A DNA stretch of 64,000 nucleotides from Nocardioides albertanoniae (lineage in GTDB: Bacteria > Actinomycetota > Actinomycetes > Propionibacteriales > Nocardioidaceae): positions 3,550,501 to 3,614,500 of the forward strand of contig NZ_VFOV01000001.1 in NCBI RefSeq assembly GCF_006716315.1, written 5' to 3'. Under the pieces are notes generated by a model. That model had not been told where the DNA came from, did not search any database, and worked only from the letters and a program-made list of their open reading frames with translations. Shown piece by piece: positions 54,605-63,168 of the stretch. A program made the position numbers and the translations under genes. The number at the start of each line of letters is the position of its first letter. The first letter of the stretch is position 1.

Positions 54605-57600
54605 TCAGCTCTCGTCGGACTGCGCGGTGTCCCTGCTCACGCCACCTCGGGTGCGGGTCACGACCTTCGGTGCCGCCGCCGGGGCGGTGCTGTTGCTGGG
54701 CGCCGGAGCCTCGGACTTGGCCGCGGACATCACCGCGCCCTCACCCGTGCTCACGACCTCACGGCGGGCGCCACGACGCTGCCGGGTGACGACCTTCGGC
54801 GTGGAGTCGACCGGCTCGCTCGCAGCGGGCTCGGCCTTGGCCTCCTTCGCCGGCTCGGGCTTGGTGGGCTCGGGCTTCGTCGGCTCGGGCTTGGTGGGCT
54901 GGGTCGCCTTGGCGGCCGGCGCCTTCTTGGCCGCAGGCGCGGCCTTCTCCTCAGCAGCCGGCGCAGGAGTCGGCTCAGCAGTCGGCTCGGCCTTCGGCGT
55001 CTCGCCGGTGGAACCGACGACCGCTGCCAGGACCGGGCGACCGGTGTTGGCCGAGCGGCGCGTACGCGTGCGGGTGGTGACCTTCGGCGCGGCCGGCTCG
55101 GCCACCGGGGTCTCGGCGGCAGGCGCCTTGGCCGTCTCGGCGGCCGCGGCAGGCTCGACGGAAGCGGGCTCGGAGGCCTCGACGGGAGCGGCCGCCTTCT
55201 TGCCCCGACGCGAGCGCGAGCGGGAGCTGACCTTGGGAGCAGCCGGCTCGGCCGGGGTCTCCTTCGGCGTCTCGGCGGTCTCCTCGGCCGCGGGCTTGGC
55301 AGGCTCGCTGGAAGCGTCCTCGGACGGCTTCTCGGCCGCCGGAGCGGACGTCGCCTCGGGCGATGCCTCGTTCTGCCCGGCCATGGCCGCGAACTCAGCC
55401 GGAGTCGGGGTCTTCGCAGACTCCTCGGCGGCTTCGGTCTGCTGCTGCTCCGAACCGTTGTCGTCCTTGCCCTTGCCCTTGCCGCCGCGACCACCGCGGC
55501 GACGCGAACGCGGCTCGTCGGGGGCGACACCGGAGGACTTGCCGGGCTCGACCGGGTGCTCGTGGATGACGAGACCGCGACCCGAGCAGGCCTCGCAGTT
55601 CTCGGAGAAGGCCTCGAGCAGCCCGGTGCCGATCCGCTTGCGCGTCATCTGCACCAGACCCAGCGAGGTGACCTCGGCGACCTGGTGACGGGTGCGGTCG
55701 CGGCCCAGGCACTCGACCAGACGACGGAGCACCAGGTCACGGTTGGACTCGAGGACCATGTCGATGAAGTCGACGACGATGATGCCGCCGATGTCGCGCA
55801 GCCGGAGCTGGCGCACGATCTCCTCGGCCGCCTCGAGGTTGTTCTTGGTGACCGTCTCCTCCAGGTTGCCGCCGGAGCCGGTGAACTTGCCGGTGTTGAC
55901 GTCGACGACGGTCATCGCCTCGGTGCGGTCGATGACCAGCGAGCCGCCCGAGGGCAGCCAGACCTTGCGGTCGAGGCCCTTCGAGATCTGCTCGTCGATG
56001 CGGTAGGCAGCGAACGCATCGGTCTGGCCGTCGTACTTCTCGACGCGCTCCTCGAGGTCGGGAGCCACCGAGTGGACGTAGTCCTTGACGGTCTCCCACG
56101 ACTTCTCACCCGAGATCACCAGCTTGGCGAAGTCTTCGGTGAACAGGTCACGCACGACCTTGAGCGTCAGGTCGGGCTCACCGTAGAGCAGCTGCGGAGC
56201 GTTGCCGCCGGCCTTCTTCTCGATGTCCTCCCAACGCGTCTTGAGGCGCTCGACGTCGTGGGTGAGCTCGTCCTCGGCCGCGCCCTCGGCGGCGGTGCGT
56301 ACGATCACGCCGGCCGTGTCGGGGACGATCTCCTTCAGCAGCGTCTTGAGCCGGTTGCGCTCGGTGTCGGGCAGCTTGCGCGAGATGCCCGAGGTGGTGC
56401 CGTCGGGCACGTAGACCAGGAAGCGGCCGGCGAGCGAGATCTGCGAGGTCAGCCGGGCGCCCTTGTGACCGATCGGGTCCTTCGTCACCTGGACGAGCAC
56501 CTTCTGACCGGAGGTCAGCACCGACTCGATCTTGCGGGGCTGGCCCTCCTTCCAGCCGAGCGAGGCCCAGTTGACCTCACCGGCGTAGAGGACCGCGTTG
56601 CGGCCCTTGCCGATGTCGATGAAGGCGGCCTCCATGCTCGGCAGCACGTTCTGTACGCGGCCCAGGTAGACGTTGCCGATCAGGCTGGTCTGCGACTCGC
56701 GGGCGACGTAGTGCTCCACGAGCACCTTGTCCTCGAGCACGGCGATCTGGGTCAGGTCGTCGCGCTCACGGATCACCATCGTGCGCTCCACCGACTCGCG
56801 GCGGGCCAGGAACTCGGCCTCGCTCACGATCGGGGCGCGGCGGCGACCGGCCTCGCGACCCTCACGGCGGCGCTGCTTCTTCGCCTCCAGGCGGGTCGAA
56901 CCCGACAGCGCGGTGATCTGGTCTTCACCGGTGCGGCTCTGGCGCACCTTGGTGACGGTGTTCTCCGGGTCGTCGCCACCATCGCCGGAAGCCTCGCCGG
57001 CGCGGCGACGACGACGGCGACGGCGCGAGGAGCTGCCGCCCTCGCCCTGCTGCTCGTCGGAGTCCTTGGCGTCCTTGCCGGACTCGTTGTTCTCCGCCTC
57101 GGACCTGTCGTCGTCGGAGGAGTCCGAGCCCTCGTTGTCGCCGTTGGACTCACCGTTGGAGCCCTTGCGGCGACGACGGCCACCGCGACGGCGGCGACGA
57201 CGACCGTTGCCGCCGCCTTCACCGTCGTCGGAGGAGCTCTCGTCGGTGCCGTTCTCGTTGCTGTCGGCGTCGCTGGCGCTGGCGCCGGCCTGCTCGTCGG
57301 ACTGAGCGGCGGCCGCGTCGGCGGTCTCGGTCTCGGTCGGCTCCGCCCGGCGTACGTCGCGCTTCTTCTTGCCCTTGGCCGGCGCCTCGGCGGGCGCGGT
57401 CTCGGCGGCCTCGGCCTCGGCGTCGGTCTCGGCGGGCGCCGGGGCAGCAGGCTCGTCGGCGGGCTTGGGCTCCGCCGTCTTGCGGGTGCGGCGACGGGTG
57501 GTCGTCTTGGGGGGCGCCTGGAACAGCATCGCGGGCGCGCCCGGACCGGACTGCTCGCCCTTCTCCGCCTCGGCGGATGCCTCGACCGCGGGGGCCTGGG

Positions 57601-58054
57601 CCGGGGCGGGAGCCGCGGCCGGGGTCTCCGCGGGGTTCTGGGCGGGGGTCTCCGCGGGAGCCTCGGCCGGAGCCGCCTCCGCAGCGGCAGCCTTCTTGGC
57701 TGTGGTCTTCTTCGCCGTGGTCTTCTTGGCGGTGGTCTTCTTCGCCGTCGTCTTCTTCGCGGCCGCTCGCTTGGCGGGCGCCTTCTTGGCGGACGCCGGA
57801 GCGGTCTCCGCGCTCTCGGCCGGCTCAGCGGCGGCCTCGGTGGTGGGGCTCTCGCCGGCGGCGGACTCGGGCGCCGGGGCCGCCGTCTTCTTGGTCGTAC
57901 GCTTGCGGGTGGTCTTCTTCGCCGTGGTCTTCTTGGCGGGGGTCTCGACGGGGGCTTCCGCGTCGGTCGAGGGTGTCGCGGGGGTCGCGGTCACCGGAGT
58001 CTGCGCCGCTTCCGCGGGCGTCTCGGTGCTCTCGACAGGGGGCTTGTCGGCCAT
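54605..58054 (-). CDS. rne: Ribonuclease E/G with long disordered N- and C-terminal regions
   Basis: 1149 aa. Central catalytic part (about 410-830): S1 domain YLGRVQNVLPSMEAAFIDIG, the metal aspartates in MTVVDVNTGKFTG and IVVDFIDM, and the Zn-link cysteines CEACSGRGLV. Residues 1-400 are low complexity: Ala/Pro/Glu stretches, repeated KKTTAKK blocks, acidic Ser/Asp/Asn tracts, and runs of arginine with glycine. Residues 835-1149 are Ala/Glu/Pro-rich, with repeated PTKPE motifs. These tails may bind RNA or degradosome partners (family knowledge; inferred here). ATG 58054 has GAGGAG 6 nt upstream. Confidence 0.95.
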   Translation of the reverse strand: MADKPPVESTETPAEAAQTPVTATPATPSTDAEAPVETPAKKTTAKKTTRKRTTKKTAAPAPESAAGESPTTEAAAEPAESAETAPASAKKAPAKRAAAKKTTAKKTTAKKTTAKKTTAKKAAAAEAAPAEAPAETPAQNPAETPAAAPAPAQAPAVEASAEAEKGEQSGPGAPAMLFQAPPKTTTRRRTRKTAEPKPADEPAAPAPAETDAEAEAAETAPAEAPAKGKKKRDVRRAEPTETETADAAAAQSDEQAGASASDADSNENGTDESSSDDGEGGGNGRRRRRRGGRRRRKGSNGESNGDNEGSDSSDDDRSEAENNESGKDAKDSDEQQGEGGSSSRRRRRRRRAGEASGDGGDDPENTVTKVRQSRTGEDQITALSGSTRLEAKKQRRREGREAGRRRAPIVSEAEFLARRESVERTMVIRERDDLTQIAVLEDKVLVEHYVARESQTSLIGNVYLGRVQNVLPSMEAAFIDIGKGRNAVLYAGEVNWASLGWKEGQPRKIESVLTSGQKVLVQVTKDPIGHKGARLTSQISLAGRFLVYVPDGTTSGISRKLPDTERNRLKTLLKEIVPDTAGVIVRTAAEGAAEDELTHDVERLKTRWEDIEKKAGGNAPQLLYGEPDLTLKVVRDLFTEDFAKLVISGEKSWETVKDYVHSVAPDLEERVEKYDGQTDAFAAYRIDEQISKGLDRKVWLPSGGSLVIDRTEAMTVVDVNTGKFTGSGGNLEETVTKNNLEAAEEIVRQLRLRDIGGIIVVDFIDMVLESNRDLVLRRLVECLGRDRTRHQVAEVTSLGLVQMTRKRIGTGLLEAFSENCEACSGRGLVIHEHPVEPGKSSGVAPDEPRSRRRGGRGGKGKGKDDNGSEQQQTEAAEESAKTPTPAEFAAMAGQNEASPEATSAPAAEKPSEDASSEPAKPAAEETAETPKETPAEPAAPKVSSRSRSRRGKKAAAPVEASEPASVEPAAAAETAKAPAAETPVAEPAAPKVTTRTRTRRSANTGRPVLAAVVGSTGETPKAEPTAEPTPAPAAEEKAAPAAKKAPAAKATQPTKPEPTKPEPTKPEPAKEAKAEPAASEPVDSTPKVVTRQRRGARREVVSTGEGAVMSAAKSEAPAPSNSTAPAAAPKVVTRTRGGVSRDTAQSDES

Positions 58055-58478
58055 GCCGTTCTCCTCATCCAGGACCTTCACAGGTGCCGGATCGTCAGGT
58101 GCCGGGAAACGGGCGCTGCGCAGTATCTAGCGTTATCTCTACGTAGCGGCCGCATCGCGGCGCAAAGCTTGTCAGGGCGGCGACATCCACCGCAGCTGTG
58201 CGTCACAGAGTGCGGTTCCGTCACCTGCCGCGGTCGCTCGGCCGTCCGGGATCTTCCCGGGCGAGTCACTCTCACCGACTCGCTAGGCCCGCGTCGCGGT
58301 CTGGCGACGACCTACCCCCTGTGTGCCGGTGTGCGGCCCCGGAGGACCCACGCCGGCGAGGCGTCGTCGGACTTCTCCAACCTCGGGACGGACCCGAATG
58401 TTTGAGCAGTCGTCTCGGAGTATCGCATACACCCTGTCGACAGACCGATATCCGGCCGGTCTCCGAGCGGGGCGACTT
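58055..58478. other. 424-bp gap between RNase E/G and HTH_42 genes
   Basis: Upstream of rne there is a doubled CAGGTGCCGG (58081-58090, 58096-58105) and an AT-richer patch TAGATACTGCG / TACGTAGAGATAACGC on the minus strand near 58120-58145 that may hold the promoter. The leader would be long, consistent with possible autoregulation by RNase E (inference). Near 58436-58470 an imperfect inverted repeat AGACCG...CGGTCT may end the HTH_42 transcript. No coding sequence is supported. Confidence 0.55.
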
Positions 58479-59675
58479 TCAGGGAAGCTTCGCTTCTTTC
58501 ATCTGTCGTGACTTGTAGACATTGACGATCACGACCCCGTCGAGCCACTGCGTGAGCCGCTCGGCCTCCGCCTTCAGCGCCCGCGTGCCGTCCTCCCCGA
58601 TGTCGTGGCGCACGATCGGATGCACCTGGCCCTCCTGGTCCTGCGCCCACGCCCCGACGATCCGCCCGTCCCACCAGGCGGTGTTGCCGGCGTTGCCGTT
58701 GGAGTCGAAGAGGTAGGCGACATCCTCGCCGTCCAGATAGAAGCCGCGCTCCTTCCAACCCATGACCGTGGGGTCGAGGGTAGGCACCAGCGCCGCCCAC
58801 GGCTCCGTCTCGGGCTCGGGGTCGGTGGCGATCGGGTCGTCGGGCAGCACCCATCCGGTGCCGCCGCCCTCGAGACCGACCTGGACCGCGCCGATCGTCG
58901 CGAGCGCTGCCCGCACGGCCGATTTCGTCGAACCGAGCCACCAGACCAGGTCCGTCTCGGTGCCCGGACCGAAGGTCCACAGCCACCGGCGGACCAGCTC
59001 GGCGTAGCCCTCGGCAGCGGTGAGCGGCACCGGCGTGTCGCCCAGCCACGACTCGGTCACGGTCCAGGCCGGCTTGTTCAGCCGCCAGTGGCCGAGATTG
59101 TTGGCGCGCATCAGATGCCCCTGGGCGGCGAGGGTGCCGATCACCCAGCGGCCGATCGGGAACTCCCCGCCCCACTTCTTGCCGGGCGAGCCCATCCGGA
59201 AGCGGAGGTCGAGCGCCGGCACCAGGTCGCGCAGCTGCGTCGACGTACGCGGCACGCCGTCGGCCAGCGCCGCCAGGGTCGCGGCGTAGGCGTCGCGCAG
59301 CCAGGCGTCCTGCTCCTCGACGACGCCGCCCGCGGTCAGCCACTTGTGGAGGTTCTTGCCCTCCTGCGCCGCCACCCTCGCAGAGGCGCTCCCCATCGCC
59401 GCGGGGAGCAGATCTCGAGGGAAGGCGAAGAGCGTACGTCGCATCGCCAGGTGCTTGACCAGGCTCCTGTCCTCGTAGAGGGCGTGCTCGACGTCGTCGA
59501 TCCGGAGGCCATCGACCCGTGCGTGCAACGCGAGATGGACCGTCGCGGCCTCGGTCGCGTGCCAGACCGTCATCGCCTGCGTGGCGGTGCCGACATCGGC
59601 GTACCGGTGCTCGGGGGCGAGCCCGTGCCGGCGGGCCAGCCTCGCCCGGCGCTCGCGGTCGGTGACGGTCCTCAT
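58479..59675 (-). CDS. HTH_42 (AlkX/YcaQ-like) winged-helix DNA-binding protein
   Basis: 398 aa. Three tandem winged-helix domains typical of PF06224. N-terminal part: QAMTVWHATEAATVHLALHA, VEHALYEDRSLVKHLAMRRT, LFAFPRDLLPA; C-terminal: VHPIVRHDIGEDGTRALKAE. Related bacterial proteins (AlkZ, YcaQ) unhook interstrand crosslinks as DNA glycosylases, but the catalytic QxQ-type residues cannot be confirmed here. TAGTCT (59688-59683) lies 7 nt before ATG 59675, a leaderless layout. Confidence 0.82.
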   Translation of the reverse strand: MRTVTDRERRARLARRHGLAPEHRYADVGTATQAMTVWHATEAATVHLALHARVDGLRIDDVEHALYEDRSLVKHLAMRRTLFAFPRDLLPAAMGSASARVAAQEGKNLHKWLTAGGVVEEQDAWLRDAYAATLAALADGVPRTSTQLRDLVPALDLRFRMGSPGKKWGGEFPIGRWVIGTLAAQGHLMRANNLGHWRLNKPAWTVTESWLGDTPVPLTAAEGYAELVRRWLWTFGPGTETDLVWWLGSTKSAVRAALATIGAVQVGLEGGGTGWVLPDDPIATDPEPETEPWAALVPTLDPTVMGWKERGFYLDGEDVAYLFDSNGNAGNTAWWDGRIVGAWAQDQEGQVHPIVRHDIGEDGTRALKAEAERLTQWLDGVVIVNVYKSRQMKEAKLP

Positions 59676-59718
59676 CGCACGCAGACTAGGGCATGCCTGG
59701 CGAATCCACGCCCGCTAC

Positions 59719-59816
59719 GCGACGTTTCGCATCCGATCTGGCTGCGTTGCCGCCGCTCGACAGCCGCCAGGATGCCTTCGCAGCGGACGCCTGGCCAGAT
59801 CGGCCCGAAACGCCGC
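59719..59816. repeat. Long imperfect inverted repeat
   Basis: Left arm 59719-59742 (CGACGTTTCG and CCGATCTGGC) pairs with right arm 59794-59816 (GCCAGATCGG, then CGAAACG), with one small bulge. Inside, GCGT...CCGCT pairs with AGCGGACGC. Could be a terminator of the DUF2344 gene or a dispersed repeat. Confidence 0.7.
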
Positions 59817-59847
59817 TCGCGGCCGCCGTGTCTTCACCAGACATCCC

Positions 59848-60576
59848 CTAGTGGAGCGGGTCGCCGATCGTGCCGGTTTCCTCGTCGAAGACACCCTGGG
59901 TGAGCCGGGTGAGCAGCGGCAGGCCGCCGTGCTCGGGGCCGACCTTCAGTCCGCCGACGCGCTCGAGGCCGGTGACGACATCGTCGGGGCGCACCGTCGG
60001 GGTGCCGTGGCGCAGCAGCAGCTGCAGACGCGAGCCGCCCTCGCGCGGCGCGGCGCTCATGCGTACGACCGCTGCCCGGGCGTCGAACTCGCGCAGCCCC
60101 TTCTTGGTCATCCGCGAGACGGTCACCTCCTCGGCACCGAGGAACGCCTCGACCGCGGCCGCGGCGTCCTCCGGGGTCGCCGGGAGGTCGATGATCCACT
60201 CGCTGGCGGTCAGCAGGTCGGCCAGCGCGCCCTTCGGCGAGGTGGCCGTGTCGACGACGTCGAGCAGGTCGAGGCCCTCGGGCATGACCTCGTCGAGCAC
60301 ACCCTGGGTGGCACCCGGGTCGACGACCTCACGCAGCGCCAGCTCGACGTACTCGGCCTCGCTCGCCGCCCCGGTCGGCGCCGCTCCGGCGTAGGAGATC
60401 CGCGGGTGGGGGTTGAAGCCCGAGGAGTAGGCGACCGGGATCCGTGCCCGCGCGACGGCCCGCTCGAAGGCGCGGCTGAAGTCACGGTGGCTGGTGAAAC
60501 GGAGCCGGCCGCGCTTGGCATAACGGATGCGGAGACGCTGGACCGGCGGGGCCTGCTGTTCGGGCTGCTGACGCAC
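59848..60576 (-). CDS. DUF2344 / TIGR03936 radical-SAM-linked protein
   Basis: 242 aa. RLRIRYAKRGRLRFTSHRDF, RAFERAVARARIPVAYSSGF and NPHPRISYAGAAPTGAASEA are the family signature. The family is always found beside, or fused to, the B12-type radical SAM protein whose gene ends at 63165; its function is not established. GTG 60576 has CATAAT 7 nt upstream. In relatives it directly follows the radical SAM gene; here five unrelated genes lie between. Confidence 0.9.
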   Translation of the reverse strand: MRQQPEQQAPPVQRLRIRYAKRGRLRFTSHRDFSRAFERAVARARIPVAYSSGFNPHPRISYAGAAPTGAASEAEYVELALREVVDPGATQGVLDEVMPEGLDLLDVVDTATSPKGALADLLTASEWIIDLPATPEDAAAAVEAFLGAEEVTVSRMTKKGLREFDARAAVVRMSAAPREGGSRLQLLLRHGTPTVRPDDVVTGLERVGGLKVGPEHGGLPLLTRLTQGVFDEETGTIGDPLH

Positions 60577-60711
60577 GGGGTCGATTATGTCGGTCGTCGC
60601 CGCGATTACCCATCTGGCGTACGCACCGGGCGATGCCCGAGCGAGTGCCCGAGCGAATGGCAGGCCAACGGAATGTAACGGTTTGCATACGGAAAATGGG
60701 AGACTCGCGCG

Positions 60712-61689
60712 GTGACCCGACACAGGGACAGGAATCGTTCGGCACGCTTCAAGGAGCTGCTGCCGATCTTTGCGATCGTCCTCACCGTCGGGGCGATCGC
60801 CGCCCTGACCGTGCTCGCGCCGCGGCTCGACCGGGCGGAGAAGGCCTCGGCCGATGCCTCCACGTCGCCGTCGGCCGAGCCCGCACCGACCACGTCGGGG
60901 TCGCCGAGGCCGCTGCCCGAGTTCAAGAAGCTGGCCGCACCGCCCGCGATCGCCAAGGTGCCGAAGAAGCCGAAGATCGACCCGTGCGCGGCCCCGCGCG
61001 ACATCACCGTGATGACCTTCAACATCAAGGGCGGCAAGGTCTCCCCCGGCGAGCTCGGCGGCATCGCCGACGTGATCCGGGCATCGGGAGCCGACGTCGT
61101 GCTCCTGCAGGAGGTCGACCAGAACCGGCGCCGCTCGGGCAACGTCGACCAGCCGGCGATCATCGCCTCCCACCTGGGGATGCAGTCGGTCTTCGGCGCC
61201 AACGACTGGATCACCGACCGGGGCGGCTACGGCAACGCGATCCTGTCCCGCTTCCCGATCGACGGCTCCGGCAACACCCACCTGCCCAACCGCGGCGGCA
61301 AGGAGCAGCGTGGGGTGCTGCGGGCCGACATCATCGTCTCGGGGCAGCGCCTGGTCGTGTTCAACACCCACCTCGACCACACCTCCGACTCGTTGCGCCG
61401 CACCCAGATCGGGGCGGTGATGAGCAAGGTCGGTGCCTATGACGGCGCCAAGATCCTCGGCGGCGACCTCAACTCCGGTGCCGGCTCCGGGGTGCTGGGC
61501 GCCGTGCTGGGCTCGCTCTCGGACGCCGGCGCCTCCCTCGGCGCCAGCCACGACGGCGGCGGCCGCGTCGACTACCTGCTCCCCAACTCCTGGCTCGCCG
61601 CCGGCGACGGCCGGGTCTCCCCCACGAGGTTGTCGGACCACCACGCCGTCAGCATCGACTTCGCCGTCCGGGGCGCAGCCGACTGCTGA
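60712..61689 (+). CDS. Secreted or membrane-anchored endonuclease/exonuclease/phosphatase-fold protein
   Basis: 325 aa. N-terminal membrane segment LLPIFAIVLTVGAIAALTVL (about 16-35), then a Ser/Pro/Ala linker and an EEP domain: MTFNIKGGKVSP, VVLLQEVDQNRRRSG, VVFNTHLDHTSDSLRRTQ, ILGGDLNSGAGS, LSDHHAVSIDF. The metal and catalytic residues (Asn, Glu, Asp-Asn, Asp-His) are intact. Nuclease or phosphodiesterase outside the membrane is likely; substrate unknown. The GTG start has GAGACT 6 nt upstream. Confidence 0.87.
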   Translation: MTRHRDRNRSARFKELLPIFAIVLTVGAIAALTVLAPRLDRAEKASADASTSPSAEPAPTTSGSPRPLPEFKKLAAPPAIAKVPKKPKIDPCAAPRDITVMTFNIKGGKVSPGELGGIADVIRASGADVVLLQEVDQNRRRSGNVDQPAIIASHLGMQSVFGANDWITDRGGYGNAILSRFPIDGSGNTHLPNRGGKEQRGVLRADIIVSGQRLVVFNTHLDHTSDSLRRTQIGAVMSKVGAYDGAKILGGDLNSGAGSGVLGAVLGSLSDAGASLGASHDGGGRVDYLLPNSWLAAGDGRVSPTRLSDHHAVSIDFAVRGAADC

Positions 61690-61723
61690 GATCGGTACGA
61701 CGGAGCGTGAAAGACTTCCGGCC

Positions 61724-62146
61724 GTGATCGAACTCCGGCCTGCCTCCGTCGCCGACGTCCCCGCACTGATGATGCTGTGGGAGGTGGCGGCGGAGAACGA
61801 CTCGCGGCCGAGCGACTCGTCCGCGAAGGTGGAGGCACTGATCGCGCGCGACCCTGACGCCTGCACGGTCGCGGTCACCGCGGAGGGCCGTGTCGTCGGC
61901 TCGCTGATCTCTGGCTGGGACGGCTGGCGCGCCCACCTCTACCGGTTGGCGGTCCACCCGGACGTACGCCGCCAGGGCCTCGCCCGCCGCCTCCTCGCCC
62001 ACGCCGAGACCCGCCTCGTCGCGCTCGGCGCGGGCCGGATCGACGCGATGGTCCTGGAGGACAACGACCTGGGCCAGCAGCTGTGGAAGAGCTCGGGCTA
62101 CGCACCCCAGCCCGACTGGCGCCGCTGGGTGCGCCCGGTCGGCTGA
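61724..62146 (+). CDS. GNAT-family N-acetyltransferase
   Basis: 140 aa. LRPASVADVPALMMLWEVAA, VVGSLISGWDGWRAHLYRLA, VHPDVRRQGLARRLLAHAE (the acetyl-CoA loop RRQGLA) and WKSSGYAPQPDWRRWVR. Single GNAT domain; substrate unknown. GTG 61724 has AAGACT (61711-61716) 7 nt upstream, a leaderless layout. The last 49 bp overlap the 3' end of the next, convergent GNAT gene. Confidence 0.85.
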   Translation: MIELRPASVADVPALMMLWEVAAENDSRPSDSSAKVEALIARDPDACTVAVTAEGRVVGSLISGWDGWRAHLYRLAVHPDVRRQGLARRLLAHAETRLVALGAGRIDAMVLEDNDLGQQLWKSSGYAPQPDWRRWVRPVG

Positions 62147-62592
62147 GGCCGGATCATCAGGTCGTACGCCTCCCGGAACCCGGCCCGCGCATAGAACGGG
62201 ATCGACTTCTCGCTGGGGCTCAGCACGATGCGTACGAAGCCCTCGTCGTCGGCGTGCCCGGTCAGCGCCTCCAGCATCGCGGTGCCGAGCCCGCCGTTGC
62301 GGTGCTCGCGCCGGACGTAGAAGTTGGCCAGATAGCCCCACCGCGACTGTGCGCTGCCAGGCTTGGGCATCCGTGTGAAGACCAGCAGGTTGACCATCCC
62401 GGCGGGCTCGCCGTCGACGTAGCCCACCCAGACCCGTCGCTGCTCCTCGATCAGCCACTCACCGAAGCGGTCCTCGAAGCCCGGGTCGTCGATGGTGTGC
62501 TTCGCGATCTCCTCGCTCCAGGCTCTCCGGAGGGCCGCGAGCAGGTCCGTGTCTTCCGGCCCCGCCAGGCGTACGTCGAGTCTGTCGCTCAT
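62098..62592 (-). CDS. GNAT-family N-acetyltransferase
   Basis: 164 aa. VRLAGPEDTDLLAALRRAWS, GMVNLLVFTRMPKPG, GYLANFYVRREHRNGGLGTA (acetyl-CoA loop RNGGLG), FYARAGFREAYDLMIR. Substrate unknown. TAGGTT (62604-62599) lies 6 nt before ATG 62592. Its 3' end overlaps the other GNAT gene by 49 bp on the opposite strand. Confidence 0.85.
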   Translation of the reverse strand: MSDRLDVRLAGPEDTDLLAALRRAWSEEIAKHTIDDPGFEDRFGEWLIEEQRRVWVGYVDGEPAGMVNLLVFTRMPKPGSAQSRWGYLANFYVRREHRNGGLGTAMLEALTGHADDEGFVRIVLSPSEKSIPFYARAGFREAYDLMIRPQPTGRTQRRQSGWGA

Positions 62593-62766
62593 GGGCCGAA
62601 CCTAGCCGCGGGAGCAGTCATTCGCGCGACGGCGCGGCCGGGCCCACCGTCGGGGCGGGAAGTTCGTGAGCCCCGACGAGCTTCCCGCCCCCCGCCGGCT
62701 ACAGCCACCTCGTGATCACCGACCCGGAACCCGGCTGCCCCGGAAAGACGCGGCTACGGTGGAGGC

Positions 62767-63168
62767 ATGCCACGGCCCCGCCACTTCGTTCACCACCTCG
62801 GCGTGTTCGCCGGCGACTTCACGGCCAGCGAGCGCTTCTACACCGCCGCCCTCGGCGTGCTGGACATCGAGCCCGGCTACCGCACGGACTCGATCGCGGA
62901 GTACTGGGCTCGTGACCACGACACCCCGAGCATCTCCCTCGAGACCGCGCCCTCCGAGGCGGACGTCACCCGAGGGCTGCACGTCGCCTTCGAGGCGCCG
63001 GATCGCGCAGCGGTCGATGCGTTCCACGAGGCGGCGGTCACCGCAGGTGGGACCTCACGCCACAGGCCGCGATTCTGGCCCGAGTACAAGGCGTACGCCG
63101 CCTTCGTCAGCGACCCCGACGACAACAACATCGAGGCGCTGGTGAAGGAGGCGAACCAGCCCCTCTAG
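62767..63168 (+). CDS. VOC (glyoxalase-fold) protein
   Basis: 133 aa. FVHHLGVFAGDFTASERFYT, AALGVLDIEPGYRTD, LHVAFEAPDRAAVDAFHEAA, YAAFVSDPDDNNIEALV. Metal ligands look conserved (His in HHLGV, Glu in NNIEAL). Substrate unknown. TACGGT (62755-62760) lies 6 nt before ATG. Its TAG shares the tetramer CTAG with the stop of the convergent radical SAM gene. Confidence 0.87.
   Translation: MPRPRHFVHHLGVFAGDFTASERFYTAALGVLDIEPGYRTDSIAEYWARDHDTPSISLETAPSEADVTRGLHVAFEAPDRAAVDAFHEAAVTAGGTSRHRPRFWPEYKAYAAFVSDPDDNNIEALVKEANQPL

Noticed and set aside
55556..58405. 949-codon open frame opposite RNase E/G
   Set aside because: Composition is Val/Leu/Gly/Arg-rich and repetitive, mirroring the low-complexity tails of the real gene. 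No domain and no start signal.
60597..60660. Tandem TGCCCGAGCGA repeat upstream of the EEP gene
   Set aside because: Only two 12-bp units; too short to call more than chance or minor slippage.
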